From Saxidomus purpurata (taxonomy: Eukaryota > Mollusca > Bivalvia > Venerida > Veneridae), in assembly GCA_022818135.1 (NCBI GenBank), contig JAFMSR010000005.1, positions 36,279,959-36,343,958 on the forward strand: a stretch of DNA of 64,000 nucleotides. The letters are read 5' to 3'. Both the position numbers and the translations under genes were made by a program. Below, in pieces: positions 1-15,300 of this stretch. How positions within the stretch are numbered: the first letter of the stretch is position 1; each line of letters begins with the position of its first letter. The notes under the pieces were generated by a model. It saw only the letters and a program-made list of their open reading frames with translations. It had not been told where the DNA came from and did no database searches.

Positions 1-278
1 AATGTATCTTAATACGCAAGTACTGAAAGTTTAAACTGCATTGTATTTATAGTCCAAACTGATTGAATTATATATTATCGGGAAACTGTTTCAGGGTGGA
101 TTTTCTGTTAAAACTTAGTTCACATTGCGATTGATTCTTTTCATAAAAATCAGATAAATGATAAACACATAAACACAGATCCTGATTATATTAAGCCAAT
201 GTAAAATGCAAAAGTTGTGTTTCGAACATCAAAGATCAATTACGCTACTCACGTTTTACGATAAAATAGTTTCAATAC

Positions 279-368
279 CTTGATGGATACGGTCCTTTAC
301 AATTCCACGGGCTGTTATCTGCTCGGTGTCTGGGTCATATTCCACAGATTCAATCGTGACAAGAACAG
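279..368 (-). CDS. C3: C3-like exon v36: C345C domain
   Basis: 90 bp, phase 1 to 1. Reads VLVTIESVEYDPDTEQITAR then GIVKDRIHQ, an NTR/C345C-type beta strand pattern ('y.v.v.sve....d.y.a.i..vik.G'). The remaining C345C exon(s) would lie beyond position 1. Confidence 0.88.
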
Positions 369-3300
369 CTGCGCAAAGACAAAACACGCTTTGGAGTATA
401 TATGTCTCAACATCGTTGCACGCACACGTGCTTCTCTTATTAATAAAGACAGCAACTGTCTTACTGCACGTGCGTGTACGTTATGCTATTAGGGAACCAT
501 TTATGAAATCAGCAGAACGCTAAATAGTTCAAAATCTGTGACTTAATTAAACGACGTTCTAATTTTCATGAAGACTTATATGTGTACTATAAAAAGGAAG
601 AGTATGATAATTGCTGGTTATAAGAAGCAACCGTTTTGCAGACTAACACTATGAGCAGGATTGCTGACCGACTGAAAATACAATGTATATGTAACTTAAT
701 AGATACCACATTTCACAAATGATTAGTTACATAAAGTGAGATTCCATAATAAGGATTAAAAAGTTTTATGGCCAGAGATACCTAGGAAGCCGGTAGTATA
801 ATTCATTTAAAATTTATAATATGCTTGGTTTAAAATTATTATTGAGTGCAACTCTCGAAATTGCAAAATATTTCACCTAGGTTTTAAAATATTAAAATGT
901 ACGTTGACTGACTGGAATTTGTTTAATATTTTTGATGAAAATCGATTAACCGTACTTATTGAAGTGTTACTTTTTATTAAGATTAAAATTACAGCGCATA
1001 ATAAGTATGGTTACCGTAATTTGCCTTTTCTGGATTGCAAGAGTATTGGTAAAGCCACAAAGCAGGTTTTTTTTTTTTTCTTATGTCTTCTTCTGTTGTC
1101 TGAATACACATCTCTGCAAGCAAACGGTTTGATAAAGACTCAAGGGTTTTGTTCACGAAACTAATCCAATCACAGTGGCGCACGCCACTCGCGGCGTTGA
1201 AGCCATGACAAATGCAAGAAATTTTATCCAGCACTTCACCTTGTGCACAGAGAACTGTGGTGTGTAATTTAATCAAGCAAGAACATTGCAATGTCCAATA
1301 CATTATCAAGAAGGATTGAACCAGACGAAGGCATATGCATCATTCTACTTTCACATGACATATCCTAAATGCTACATCAAGATAACATCGTATTCATTAC
1401 AAAATTACAGGGTAAATTACTTACTTTGTAAACATTGGCACTGTTGATTATTATTGTCACATTCATAGTCGATACTTTGTCCTTGGTTTGGTCCGGTTCC
1501 GTAAAATTGTGTACAAGACTGATCTGTTGAGGTATAAAAGCAGGCTATTTATTATCGCGCTATATTACCATTTTGTTAGTCCTTACCTTCGCAGTAACTT
1601 AGATTTTACTACACCATCAAAGAAGAGGCAGCAGCATTATCAGCAGCAACAAAAAAGCAACATCAGCATTAAACTCTTTAAGCCGAAGTCTTTAATAGTT
1701 GTTGGTTTTATATAAAACTGTTTGGCCTAATGACGAACTGACTTTCGACCTCGGATTGATGTATCGCTTTAAACAGGAGTAAGAAGAGAAAATAGATATC
1801 ACTTCTTCACTTGAAAATAAGCAAACACTCGAGAATAGGTGCTAACCTGGGTTGTAATAGTCGTAAACCTTCACGGAAGAAGGCTGTCTGGTTTTAATAT
1901 TACCCTCAAAGCCATCTTTCAACCGGAAAATAAAGGGTGTTTCTTCTGATGTTATCTGAAAATGATATTTACACACCAAGTGAATTTACTTATAACATTG
2001 GAAACATTCCTATAATGAATCATTTCGGAAGTTAGATAAAAATTTAAAGTGCTACAGTTTGAAGCGTTTCCTTAAAATTGCATACTGAGAGACCAAAACT
2101 GAATAACCATAAGTAAAAAATTGATATAATCGTATCGCTTGATCAAAACAGTCTTGACATTCATCCAGAAAAAAATGATACCGTTTTCTGTCGTTAATGT
2201 TTTAAGAACAGTAGTGTATTTCTGGCAGCAGGTAAGAATTAAACAAGAGCTGTCCCTCCCAAGTGACGAATGTCCCCAAAAGAGGTGTCTCACAGTCTGT
2301 ATCCTCTACATGTGCTCAATAAATGTGCCATGTAATTTTAAAATCTTTCAATGCATGACACAGTTACCATGCATACAGTATTCCATTACTTTTAAACACT
2401 AAGTGTGACCTTGACCTTTGAGATAGGGACATGGTTCTTGCAGACAACACATTGTCTTGATGTGCTGAACATTTGTGCAAAGTTATTTTGAATCAATCAT
2501 TGCATGAAAAAGTTACAATCCGGACACAAATGTATGTATGTATACATGATTCTATTACCTATAAACTCTAAGTGTGACCTTGACCTTTGAGGTAGGGACG
2601 TTAGTCTTGCACGCGACACGTCGTCTTGATGTGCTAGACATTTGTGCCAAGTTATTTTAAAATCCTTCAATGCATGACAAAGTTACAGTTCGGACACGAA
2701 TGTGTGCATATATGCATATATAGAGGAATCCATTACCTTCAAACTCTAAGTGTGACCTTGACCTTTGAGGTAGGGACTTAGGGTCTTGCACGCGACAGGT
2801 CGTCTTGATGTGCTAGACATATGTGCTAAGCTATTTTAAAATCCTTCACTGCATGACAAAGTTACAGTTCGGACACGAATGTGTGCATATATAGAGGCTT
2901 CCATTACCTTCAAACTCCAAGTGTGACCTTGACCTTTGAGGTAGGGACGTGGGTCTTGCACGCGACACGTCGTCTTGATGTGCTAGACATTTGTGCCAAG
3001 TTATTTTAAAATCCTTCAATGCATGACAAAGTTACAGTCCGGACACGAATGTGTAAGTTGGGTGGCACAGACAGACAGACGGACGGACGTACTTACCAGA
3101 CGGATTTTGTGAGGTTATCCCTTTGATCTTTCTTAATCCCACAATGATATTATTTAACCCACAAACCCATTTTAACCCCATAATAACGGAATTAACTCAA
3201 AGAAACTCACAATGCTAATTTGTTCTCAACCCCTAACCCCATAATGTCTACTGGGTATGTACGGACAGACGGACGGACGGACAGACAGACGGACGATGCG

Positions 3301-6300
3301 ATTTTAATATGCCACCCTTCGGGGGCATAAAAAGATGCCTTATCCTAGACCTTCAGTTTGCAATTTGGATTTGTTATGTCCGCATTTCTCTTTTCAGGAC
3401 TGGTAATCACCAGTGAGTGAAATACAGAGTTTATCAGTTCACTTGAAACTCATTTCATTTGAGCGAAAACTGGCAAAACTGATTAACTGTGTTGTAATTG
3501 GGAAACAGTCATATTATCATAGACACAAACCTTTTGCAAGTAGAAAACCACAAATCCCTTGCCACTGGTTGGCATCTCGTATCTCGCAATGTTTTCATTA
3601 TCCTCTACGAGCTGAAAATAGCACATAACATTATTAAAATTGTGTCACTACTCAATGTCCATATTGTAATATTCATGGCGGATTTAGCCTTTGTTACATT
3701 CATTATAGTGTTTTATTCAAAAATAGCACGAATCGCTGGTGACATTATTTTTGTGGATGAGGACAACAAATGTATGGGTGCTTGTAATTTTAAAATTGAT
3801 GAACGATAAACAGCGATCTTACTGTCTGAATATAAATGAGCGTTAAAAACAATTTAAAAGTTCTAAAATACCCTGTCCAGATCATTCTTTACAACTTCAA
3901 CACCAGTTTCTAGGCCAAAGTTTACAATAGACATGCCAAATTCCTTGTCCAATTTGGAACTAGAAATACAAAATTGTAAACTCTTCACAACATTTCGGAC
4001 ATTAACAACTCGTTTCTTAGTCAAGAAATAATACATGCTACCCGGAGTAATGAATTTAGATGCTTAGCATTTAGTTCAATCGCATTAATCCCAATAATTA
4101 CTGACCGACAGAACATGTAAGATTAAAAGATAAACGAATGTAAATCAAGGTACATGTAATCGTTAACATATTTCCGGTTGCTGCTACTTCCAAGAACGTT
4201 CTAATCAGCATCTAGTGACCTTTATATAAAACAAGAGGGCCAAGATGGCCCTATATCGCTCATCTTGGTACAAGTCCACTTGCCTGGTGGAGTATCACTA
4301 AATAATGTAATATATCAAATAGGTTTTGCTATATACGTCTTTGAAAAACAAGTGACCCCCCCCGGGCAAGGTCAATTTTGACCCCAGGGGCATAATTTGA
4401 ACAAACTTTGAAGAGGTCTACTAGGCAATGAAACATGCCAAATATCTAAGCTCTAGGCCTTGTAGTTTCAGAGTAGAAGATTTTTAGTTTTTTTCTATAA
4501 AAAGCTATGTAAAACTAAGTGAACCCCGTGCGATTTTAAAAGTTTTTCCTATAAATTGCCATAGCAACCAGAGTTCTGCATGGAATGGAATTCTTTGAAC
4601 AATTTTGGTTAAGCTCCATGCAAGGAACATTCCTGCATAGTTTTATCAATATTGGACTAGTGGATTCAAAGGAGATGTCATTTGAATCAAAATGTTGACG
4701 GACGATGGACAACGACGACGGACGACGGACAATCATCAATTAGAAAAGCTCACCCGGGCGTAGTCAGGTGAGCTAAAAACCAACAATCTGCATTCCTAAA
4801 TCAAGAAGAAAATTTGCCTTTGAACTTAATTTTTTTTAAACTATTAATTAATTACTTTCATGTAATGACGATAATTCTAGCAAAACACCTATATACATCT
4901 GTTGAACTACGCACCTGACACTAAATTTGATGCATTTTTTAGTGCTTGTTGCTCTGACTTTTCTGTTTGCCCGTCTCTTTCGTCTACCAAAGTTGCTTTC
5001 CATTTTGGGATCTGCCTCAGGAGGTTCGAACGCATCTGGGTAGTTTTCCGGTGGTGGAGGTGGGTCCTGTTCACAGCGTCCACAGATGTCGCAATTGCTA
5101 AATGACAGCCAAATGGATATTTGAAATTTAATCAACCCTGTGTCCAGCACCAAGCCAAAGGATACAACAACTGTGTTCACATAAAGTAAGTTTAAAAGTG
5201 CAAACATAGTATCTCATAAGATATTTCAAGTTGGTCTTGTCACACGCTACAACTCCAATTCGTACCTGGAAATTATTTCAGTTTCAGGATTAGATTGTAG
5301 TTTTAACATAATTTACAGGATTTCTCACCAAATAGCAACCAACTTAAATTTTATGCTAACATGCCAAAGCATTTTCTAGTTACACATTGAAAACATCATA
5401 CAATTCTTAAGCACTGTAACACTGACATCTGTTGATTGCATTAACCATAACTCGTAGTTTTTGCCTGTAGGTGTTATCAAGAAACATTTTAGGAAATATA
5501 TTCAAATTCCGTAACACTGACCTGACCGCATAGATTTATAGGATATTGGTCTATATAGAGAAATTTTCATGCGCACATGAAGGTTGAAAGTATATATATG
5601 CACTGGAATTTTGGACCTCTATATGAACTTGATCGTTGACAGACAACGCACCTTAGAGCGTGTAAGTGAGTCCCAATACTAATAACGGTATGAGTTGTAT
5701 ATACAAATACGGTTTAGTTTCCTTTTTTGAATTATTACCTTTCCTTCGCCAAATTTTGATCTATTTGAATATCTTCTACGTCATCGACTTCGATGTAAGA
5801 TATATCGAAAGGACAAACTTCTTCCTCCTCAGCTGGTCTGTTATACCGAAGATCAATTATCATCCTCCCTGTTCCGGTACCAGTTACTCTAACCTCCAGT
5901 TCGTTATTCCCGTGCTCTACAGGCAGCTAAAGCAAGAAACACACACACGTAAGTTATCTATAACTAGTAATATGCTATCTATCAATAATCTTAATATGTA
6001 ATTTTGGAAATAAAATTTCAAGCCTAGTGTAAAGAACGTAATTGTTACCCTTAAATTGTCAAAAATGCAATCAGAAACGTAATGTCACCGTCTGTTACAA
6101 ACAGGTGCAGAAGCATGCTGGGTCGGACATGTAAGAAAATACGTCGGACTGAAGAAAAGTATGGGTGCTATCATAATAATGACAATATTTCTCAGTTTTG
6201 TAACTCAGCATATAATACTTTTTGAGTTTGCTTTCAGTAAATGAAAGTCATTGATGAGGGTTTACTTATGATGTACTTTAACAATGGTAAAATCAGCCAC

Positions 6301-9300
6301 TTGAGATTTATTTTTCACATGTTTTGCAAAGTTTCTTCCATTTTAATACGTTTTAGAAGGTTTTCGTAGTTTATGTCACAGGAACAATATCATAGCATTT
6401 GGAGATGGCTTATACATTTCACGGATCGTAAGAATTTAGAAGATATAACTCAGATTTAAATTATGACGTTTTTGCAAGGTTCAGGATAACAAATATATCC
6501 GGAAAATGAGTGTTTACATGCACCTTTTTTTCTATATAATTTTAATACAGTTCTTTTTGTTCTTTTCTTGCAGCCAGGCTTCAACCATCAAATATGCACT
6601 GGTAGTAGAGTTTAGAGGATTTTAACAAAACTCTAGAAAAACTTTGTGTTCAAAGTAACATCATGGTAATAAGTCTCATTTTTAACTATACAAATTAAAC
6701 GTTTTTAGCCCGTGTAGAAAATAATCCGATTGAAAAAGCAATGTAGATGATATATCAGAAAAGGCGAAAAGGTAAGTATTGACAAGACGAAAAGAAAATG
6801 AGATATGTGTTTAATGAGCAGTGACAAATACGTATATACTTACGTTCTTAGCGATTTGCTGTACAACAGTATTCTCACGTGTAAGCTCAAACTCATTACC
6901 ATTCCAATCGTTTGCAAACAGTTTTACATTGAGATACACATCTGCCGATGCGGTTGCTATGCTATATTTAGACAATGCCTGTAGACCAACCACCGTGTCC
7001 TATAGAGTATACAAAAAGTTCCATAGTCTATCACTAAAAAAACTGCAAGTAGTATCAGTAGTATATCTCGAAAATAGTTATGAAGCCATATTACCATTCA
7101 AGGACACCATCATTATTGTAAGAAGGAAATTAATTACTTGTTCATTCACACTGAATTACCAAAAATGTAGAATTATCTGTAAGTATGACTCATTTAATGT
7201 TTCTGGAATCATCTGTTTTAAGCACCATTCGTGGCAATAATTAAATATGGCTAATTTGAAAGGTAATAAAGTCTAACAAAATACGACAGACATGAATTAT
7301 TTTTCCGGTTTACAGCATATCTTCCCTCTTCAAACAGGAATTCATCACATCGTAATATTGAAACAGAAGTAATGACACTTTCAATTATAAGGACGTATCA
7401 ACAGAACTAATGCCTTGTTGATATCTTTAATCAAAATTATGTTTAAAATTTGTGTTGCTCACTTTTGAATTAAAGTTTAAAACTGTGAGCACGATGCTGA
7501 CTAAAGTTATACCAGTCATAATTATGATATACTTTAACGAAGTAAATTGCTCGTGGCGTCAGACCATATATGTCATTTACATCCTAGTACATGTATGTGA
7601 TATTGTAATACCTGTGTCGTTCGGAATGACCCCCTTGCATCTCTCTGAGATGTCAACCATCTAACAATACGTGCACTTGTGTCATAGTCTCCAAGTTGCA
7701 ACATAGCAAGCAGAGCGTATGCAGTGGATTCAACTGCATGGGCACTCGCAGGCTTTCCACCTGCATTTCCCCAGTAAACGTCTTCTATAAATAATAAATG
7801 GTATTGTCATTTGAATTTAAGAAAAGAAACTGATTTGTCTGTTTCAGTTTCATAAGTGTTTGTCTATTTCTTTTTCAACCATTGTTTGATACACATATTT
7901 TAATGCTAGATAGAACATAGCTTGTAAAAACGGGTCTGCTAATTATACAAGATTTAAGCCTGATATTGAAATAAGGTAAGTTTTATTTTGAGCCGAAAGC
8001 TGATTATATAAAACAACTGCTGACCATGATAGATATCACATTAGCTCATCTGAAGTTTTTTTTAATGCAAGCTTTGAACCTGTAATTGTAGCCTAAACAT
8101 TAAACTTCTGATGACACTGTCTGTAAATAAATGAAGCAGACGTTCGAATCATAACTGCATATAATCATTGTAACATGGGAAGATTTTTGTATTAGATCTT
8201 TTTCTTTAATAAAGTAAAGCTTTGACGTTGTTTGTAAAATTTTAGCGTCACAGACAATAAGGTATAGAATGGAAAAGGCAGTCGGATGATACACAGAACT
8301 TGTAAAATCAATATCGAAATTCTGTCACTTCTTAAGATTTGTCGCTTCCCCAGTAATAAAACTAAATGCTATAGGTACATCATTTTCGTTCTGCCAAACT
8401 GTATTAACATGGCTTTGAAACTGTCAAGAAGGCAGCATAGAAGAATGACATAATAAAGCTTTTTTCAGAAACAGCTGATCAGATCCATAATTATAAGTCG
8501 TTTCACATTTATGTATTGAGCGTATCTAGCTCAACCCTAGGCCTTGTGTTATATATTCGGTCGAGTGTGGCGTAGTCGGTCTTGTACTTTGAATATAAAG
8601 TTTTTGCGATGTAGTCGGTATTATGTTGAACAAATTTTGTGATATGCACGGAGCCGTATCATCAAGCTGCTATATAAAAAGAGCTAAAAATAGAATGGAA
8701 TTTTGACAAAGACAGTAGTATTACTTTTATATAGGCAATAACAGAATGTTAAATTTTTATGCGATGAAGCTTTTATAAATAACAAGAGCTGTCCCTTATA
8801 AAAGACGAATGTCCCCAAAAAGGTGTCTGTTACCTTAACCTTTAAGCTCGCGCACAACACTTTGACTCCTTGTGCTGAAGATGTGTTTCAATTCATTTAA
8901 AAATTCTTAAATGTATAACAGAGTTACATACATACACGCCCTTAAATTTTTAAAAGAGTTACATAGATACAGGATTCCATAACCTTTAAACTCTAAGTGT
9001 GACCTTGACCTTTGAGGTAGGGACATGGCCTTGATGTGCGGAACTTTTTTGCGAAGTTATTGTAAAAGCCTTCAATGCAGAGAGAAATTACAGTCCGAAC
9101 ATGAAAACATGTGGAAGGACGACAGACGGATGGTGCGGTTTTAATATGCCAACCTATGGGGGCTAAATAAAAGTATTACAGTGGGTGTTATTGTTTCATA
9201 TATTGCGGTAACATCCTACTATCAACGTACTTAACCGAAAGAAAAAACACTTCTTGCTTACCGTATCGGGGTATCCGCAGTTTTCACCAGTACTGGAAAA

Positions 9301-12300
9301 TCTCATATTTTATCCCCCCATGTAATATGGATTTCGTGAATTACTTGTGACGTAACGTTATAAACAATGTGACGTCACTTTCCCAAACACAGCATCTAAA
9401 TAACGTTTGTTTTTATATTAAAAGGCATCATTTCGATAAGTTTGCATTTAAATATCTATTATAAAAAGTGCAAGACAGTATGCAAGAGATAGTTTCTACC
9501 ATGCGGTATTTGGTTCAGATGGAAATACCCGTCATCTCGGGTAACTGTTTGGCGGGAACTCGGCAAAGCCTCGTTCCCGCCAAAACAGTTACCCTCGGTG
9601 ACGGATATTTCGATCTGAACCGCATGCTCATGCAATAAACTAATATTATCTTAATTATTATTTGTTTTATAAACATTATCCTTACCCTTGCTAGTCTGTG
9701 TTTCATGAAGTAAATCCTTGAAAGCCCATTTCTTTTTGCTTTTTGCCATGGCCAACGCATAAGTACTTATAGCTAGTAAGTACGGGTTCTTTTTCAACAT
9801 GTCTACGTCTAAACTTTCTAAGAATGCCGTTGATTTCTTGATGGTTTCGGCTAGATCCTTGAAAAATGTTAAGTTAACAACTGACATGTCTATCCCAAAT
9901 AATAAATAAATAAAAACTAAATGCAGTCAAAATGTCACTTTCAAATGAGTTCACAAAAGCTTATTTTTATGAATTAATCTCTCTGTGAATCGAGTTATGT
10001 CATGCTGACATTTGATCGCTAGTTTTGAATTTATACCATATGATTACGTACTTTAACCTTTACTACAGAATAGAAGACAAAAACCTGCTATAACATAACC
10101 ATAACCAGTACAATCATCGTCAACGTCGTCATGTTTTGCATCGCTATCATTTTCATTAATATCATCATCATTTTATTACAGTCATTCTGAATTACCATTA
10201 TCATTTTGACACAAGTATATTGATATTAGTAATGTATAGAAATATGACAGAGTGTTATACCTCGGTCCTAATGTCACACTCCAGTAATGTGACCAGTACA
10301 AAAGCAGTTAGTGATGGATGTCTTTCGTTTATTTGTCCCTGAAACATATAGCTAAATACACATAGGAAGTATCCTAAGAAATCAAGGTTAAATGTAAAAA
10401 CAACAAATTTTCGTAAACGACGCTATGCACTAAGACGCCACTCCTAACCCGACACTCATATAATTCGGTATAACTGGATGTTATTGTATGCGAATATAAT
10501 TAATTCAACACATCATACATACTTCTACGAAATTTAAGTTTAATTGATTAACAAATACTTATAAAACATTACAAATTAAAAACATCACTGTAAAATCTGA
10601 ATTCATAAAATGACACAACGTGAAATCCCAACAATGAGAAAAGTCACGTCCATCCGAGTAAAGAAACAAAATACTATGTTACATTACTTTACAGCATACC
10701 TATTTCCACCTTTGTTACGATTTTATGTGAACAGGTTGATACTGCATATGTTTGCAAATAAAATTATTGCTTAATAAATATGATGTACATTTATATACGT
10801 GTCTGAGTGATTGGCCGGCAAGCAACACTGCTGTCAATTGCGCGACAACGCTCTTGGTTATTCATTCGAAGTGACTAAATCAAAATTCTGTTTTTACGGT
10901 TTAAATTGCGTTATAGAATAATAATATGAAATTGAAAACCGATATTTTTCGCTCACCTACACTTCCTCGTGCAAAATGGTGAAATCGTACATGTCACACG
11001 TGCAAAAATTACCTATTGTCACAGTTGCAAGATTTCATCATTCCTATACAGCTAATGTTGCAAAACAACATAATATTTAATTTGAAGTAAATATCTTGAA
11101 CTATATTCTAGAAAATCGAATTTGAAAATTGTCGGGTTAGAAGTGGTTCCAAGTGTATGTTTTAGAAAACACTATACACACAATATATAATCTAATTATG
11201 TGAAGACACTAACTTGATGACTAGAAAGGCTGTGGTGGGTTAAAACATTACACCAAGACTACAAGATCTGAAAAGTTTTTTTCTTTTTCTCAGGCAATAC
11301 AAAAAAACATAAATGACGTTTGGCCTTTCATGATCTCATGATCGAAAGAACATGTTCTCCTGTTTTAAATATTTCACTAAACGACCATATCCCTTTCATG
11401 TTTAATGCAAATAATTCATAAACGGAATTGTGGTAAAAAACCTGTGTTTGCTTTACTGCTCTTTGGCTATACTTTCACATTTTACATCTAAACAATATTC
11501 TCCGGATCTTGCATAACTATTTGTTGAAGTTTTGTTTGATGTTGTTGTCTTTTTCATTTTGTTCTCCTTACAATAATGTAAGGAGTTCTAAATGGAGAAG
11601 AAATAATATATCATAAACAACTTGCAATCTGGCTACAATACGGCAATTACTTACAATCATTTCCCTGTGGATAACTGGCATGTGATCAATGAATTCACCA
11701 TCATAAGTCACGTACTTTTTCAGCCAGTTAATCGTGCTTACAATATCCTTTTCTTTATCTACAGCGTCATGCACTACTTCCTTCGCTTGACAAAATACCT
11801 TGGCAACAAATGCTGTAAGCCTGAAACAGTGAAAATAAAAAAAGGATGTAATTAAATAAAAAGTTCATTTGGTTTTGCTAGAGAACACCAGCAATGATGT
11901 TCAAACGGAGTTTGTAGCGATCTCAAAATTTTCAAAGGCGGTGAGGTTTACCTGATACTTCGGATGTCAATAGTTATTGTTCAGTAAACAGTTATCTGAA
12001 ACTTACATGATTTTGATAACAGGAATAGTGACACGACTGAACAATAATTATGCTTCCATATACTGGAACTGGCTATTTATCACAAACTGATGCTCCGATT
12101 GTAATATAAAAAATGCATACTGCTTACAATTAATCGACGAACATTTTGCATGAAGTAAACAGTTCGTAGTTATTTTCATTAGATGACATGCTAAGCTTTC
12201 GAAAGACGACTATATGGCTTAAGTGTGTGTAAGTGAAGTGACAGAAATAAGTAATACAAGTATTCTTGCCAAGGTACAATAAAATTAAGTTACGCGTTTT

Positions 12301-15300
12301 TAGGGAATGCCAAAATGGAGAGGTTAGCGTAATTAAGAGTTAGATGACACGACTGCTTCAATCATCCGTAGGCACTAAATGCGTTTAAAGTGCACCGTAA
12401 ATTCTAAAATGGCATGAAATATGGCGTTATTTTACGATAACAATGTGATAAGCATGCTCATGTTAGCATGAATTGCACTTCAAACAAAATTAATTAAAAA
12501 ACACCATTTCCTTTCCCGAAAATGATCTTCTCGAAATATATATTTACCTAAAATCTAATTGTATAACTGAATTTTAAAAATGGTTGCTTTATACTGTTTT
12601 CTGTAATAAACATGATTTTCTGTCTTTATTGTCTTGCAAAAACTGAAGATATATTCTAAATGCAGAGAAACCTAGCAAAAAACCTTAGTTATTTAAACAA
12701 TACAAAAGCCGTGTTCACATGACCAAGACAATATTCTGGCGGTACTCGTACAAGAATATCTAAGTTCAATATCGTTTTACCCGACTCATAAGATTTAGTC
12801 AAATACCACTGGAACATCAAACGATGAAATATTATATTTAAAATGGCTCAAATATAAAAAGGAAAATGCCACTATTTATTAAACAAGGAATACGAAGGAA
12901 CAACCGGTAATTTGAAAGATCAATGCCTTAGTCCTGTAATTTGTTTTTCTCGTGGCCAAACACACTAGTGTCTTTTAAAATGAACCATATTGCGCTGGCC
13001 ACATACTAACTAATACAGAAGTTAATACTGACCAAGTACTCGATTGTCGGTGCTGCCTGGCTGCATATGATCCATCTGAATGTCTGTATTGGGAAACTTC
13101 TCTTGTTACACCTACATATAAAATAAAAAACAAATTTAACATTTCGTTTTCAATTATTACTTTTTTAAACATTAAACAATCAGCGATTAAAGATTTGACG
13201 AAAAAGACTATTCATTTACTGAATTACTGAGTAAGTAAATTTTGCAATTCTCACCTTTATGTCTTATAATGCTGTTAATTAAAACATATTTTCAATACTA
13301 TTTTCTGTTTTATTAGATATATGTGTAAACATTTGATAGACCAAACAAACCCGGAGTTGATAAGTGTGCTGTCTTCGGATCCCGATAGGATTTGACTGCA
13401 CGACGCTCCATACAGCACAATCATAACGTATGTAGCATCGCGCAATCAACAACCGTGGGGTCCGGCGGTGTGATATTTGGCAGAGTAAACAAAAACAGAT
13501 TCATAAGAATCTGAAGTCATTCAAGAAAAATGTATTTTCTCTTTTTAATATGTTTTTCTGGAAAACATTTCTAATGGAACTCTTATGATAAATGTATATA
13601 CCATCTCGTATAAACTGATTTCCCTTTATTTCTATATCCTTTGTTATTAGTTTCTTTTCCTTTAAGTACATCATGGCATACACAGTTGGAGCAAGTCGGA
13701 TCATTGTTTGTTCTCCGCATCCCGCCGGCTGTTGAAACAGAGAGTCGACTCCTTCCAATATAGTCTTCACAACATTATCCATAATGTTACCTGAAATGGA
13801 TCAAATACCAGTTTATTTGCTCATTGTAATATCTCTAAAGCCCTGACAATGGGTGGCGTTAAGGTGACCATAAGCATATAAATGAAAGCTGCAAATCGTT
13901 TGAACAAACACTTAATGTAAGGCAACAGTTACTCGATCAGGCACGCTCGATAGTTATATGGAGTATTTCAACCATTTTGAACCTACATTAAATTGTAAAC
14001 TCTTTTGACACCCATACTTCATTGCCAGTTGTTCTTCTACTTAGTACATGTCTATTAATGGTAACGATAGATAGTTTGACACAGGAAAAAATCTCAAAAT
14101 TAAAAGGAACAATATATATCAATAACCATTTAGACCACCTACTTGATTTAATGGATGCAAATAACATTTATTTTTCACAAGCTTAATTCGATATCCTTTA
14201 AAGGGACATACCCTATAACTAATGTCAAACTAAATTACCACGAAAACATAATTAATAGAATCTTTGCAAGTATATTAACTTAACCTTAAAATTTCAGCTA
14301 TGCATTCCCAGTCATTATCGATAAAATCAGTGGTCGTCTGTTTTTAAAGAAAAGATATACTACATGTGTTAATACCCCGACTATTACGTTCCTTGCAATA
14401 ATCTATGTATAGTTATTGTTGTAACAAGAAATAAATGGGTGGATTTGTGATTTTATTACAGGAAACCTGTATATTGATTAATTGTGAAGAAGTAAAATGA
14501 GGCATTAACTCAGTTCGCATAGGTTCTTCTTTGAAATTGTATTTCCTCTCAATGTATTCCATTTTACGTTCATTGAACACACAATCTTTGTTTCGAGAGT
14601 ATAAACTACTAGATGTATGGAGTGCCCCTTTAAGTTTTATAACTATTTCTTTATATCCCGACAGTTTGGAAAGGTCAAGAAGCATTATGAGTAAGTTCAA
14701 CATGTATGTCACAAAGGGTCAGAATTTACTTAAATTTAATTTACCATTTTAATATGAAATTCACTCATTGAGGTAATACTTATGAATATGATTATTCTTA
14801 CAAGAAAAAATAAACATTTAAAATAAACAACTGTCAGGCAGCATTATTAATAATTTCAACCAAATTCATACAAATTTATTTATTCTTGATACCAAAACTA
14901 GTCTTATAACTTAAATTAATCCCTCTCGAGACTCATTCCAGATGGAATCAACCTCGAAGAGAGGGAGGCAATGGAGGAATTATTAGTATATTGCCATGGG
15001 CTCGAACCCGGACCCTCCAGTCCTGAGGCAAATGCGCCACTACTGCACTACGATGGCTTCATACGCAGTATTTATCACCAGCGCTACCATTACCGGCGGG
15101 GAAGAGAAATCGAAATGACTAATTTGGTATTCTTGTGAAAACGATGGATTGTATAAAAGATCGTACTTTGCATATATCCTGTTGCGCTTCCTGACCCTGC
15201 AATACTCTTTCTCGGGAGAGTAAGATCCACAGTGTACACTCTCCCAGCCTGTTCGTTGTTGTCAGGAACTATAAATCAAAGTAGATAATGTATGAAAAAT

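Larger units (their letters stand above)
5927..13032 (-). other. Introns v24 to v29: no further features
   Basis: Apart from exons v24-v28 and the repeats listed at 8782 and 9501, these introns (for example 5927-6843, 7785-8781, 10339-11654, 11821-13032) are AT-rich and show no exon-like or RNA-like signal to me. Confidence 0.7.

Noticed and set aside
2243..3330. CRISPR-like array
   Set aside because: Units are ~175 bp whole-unit tandem repeats with no short repeat/unique spacer pattern, in an animal intron.
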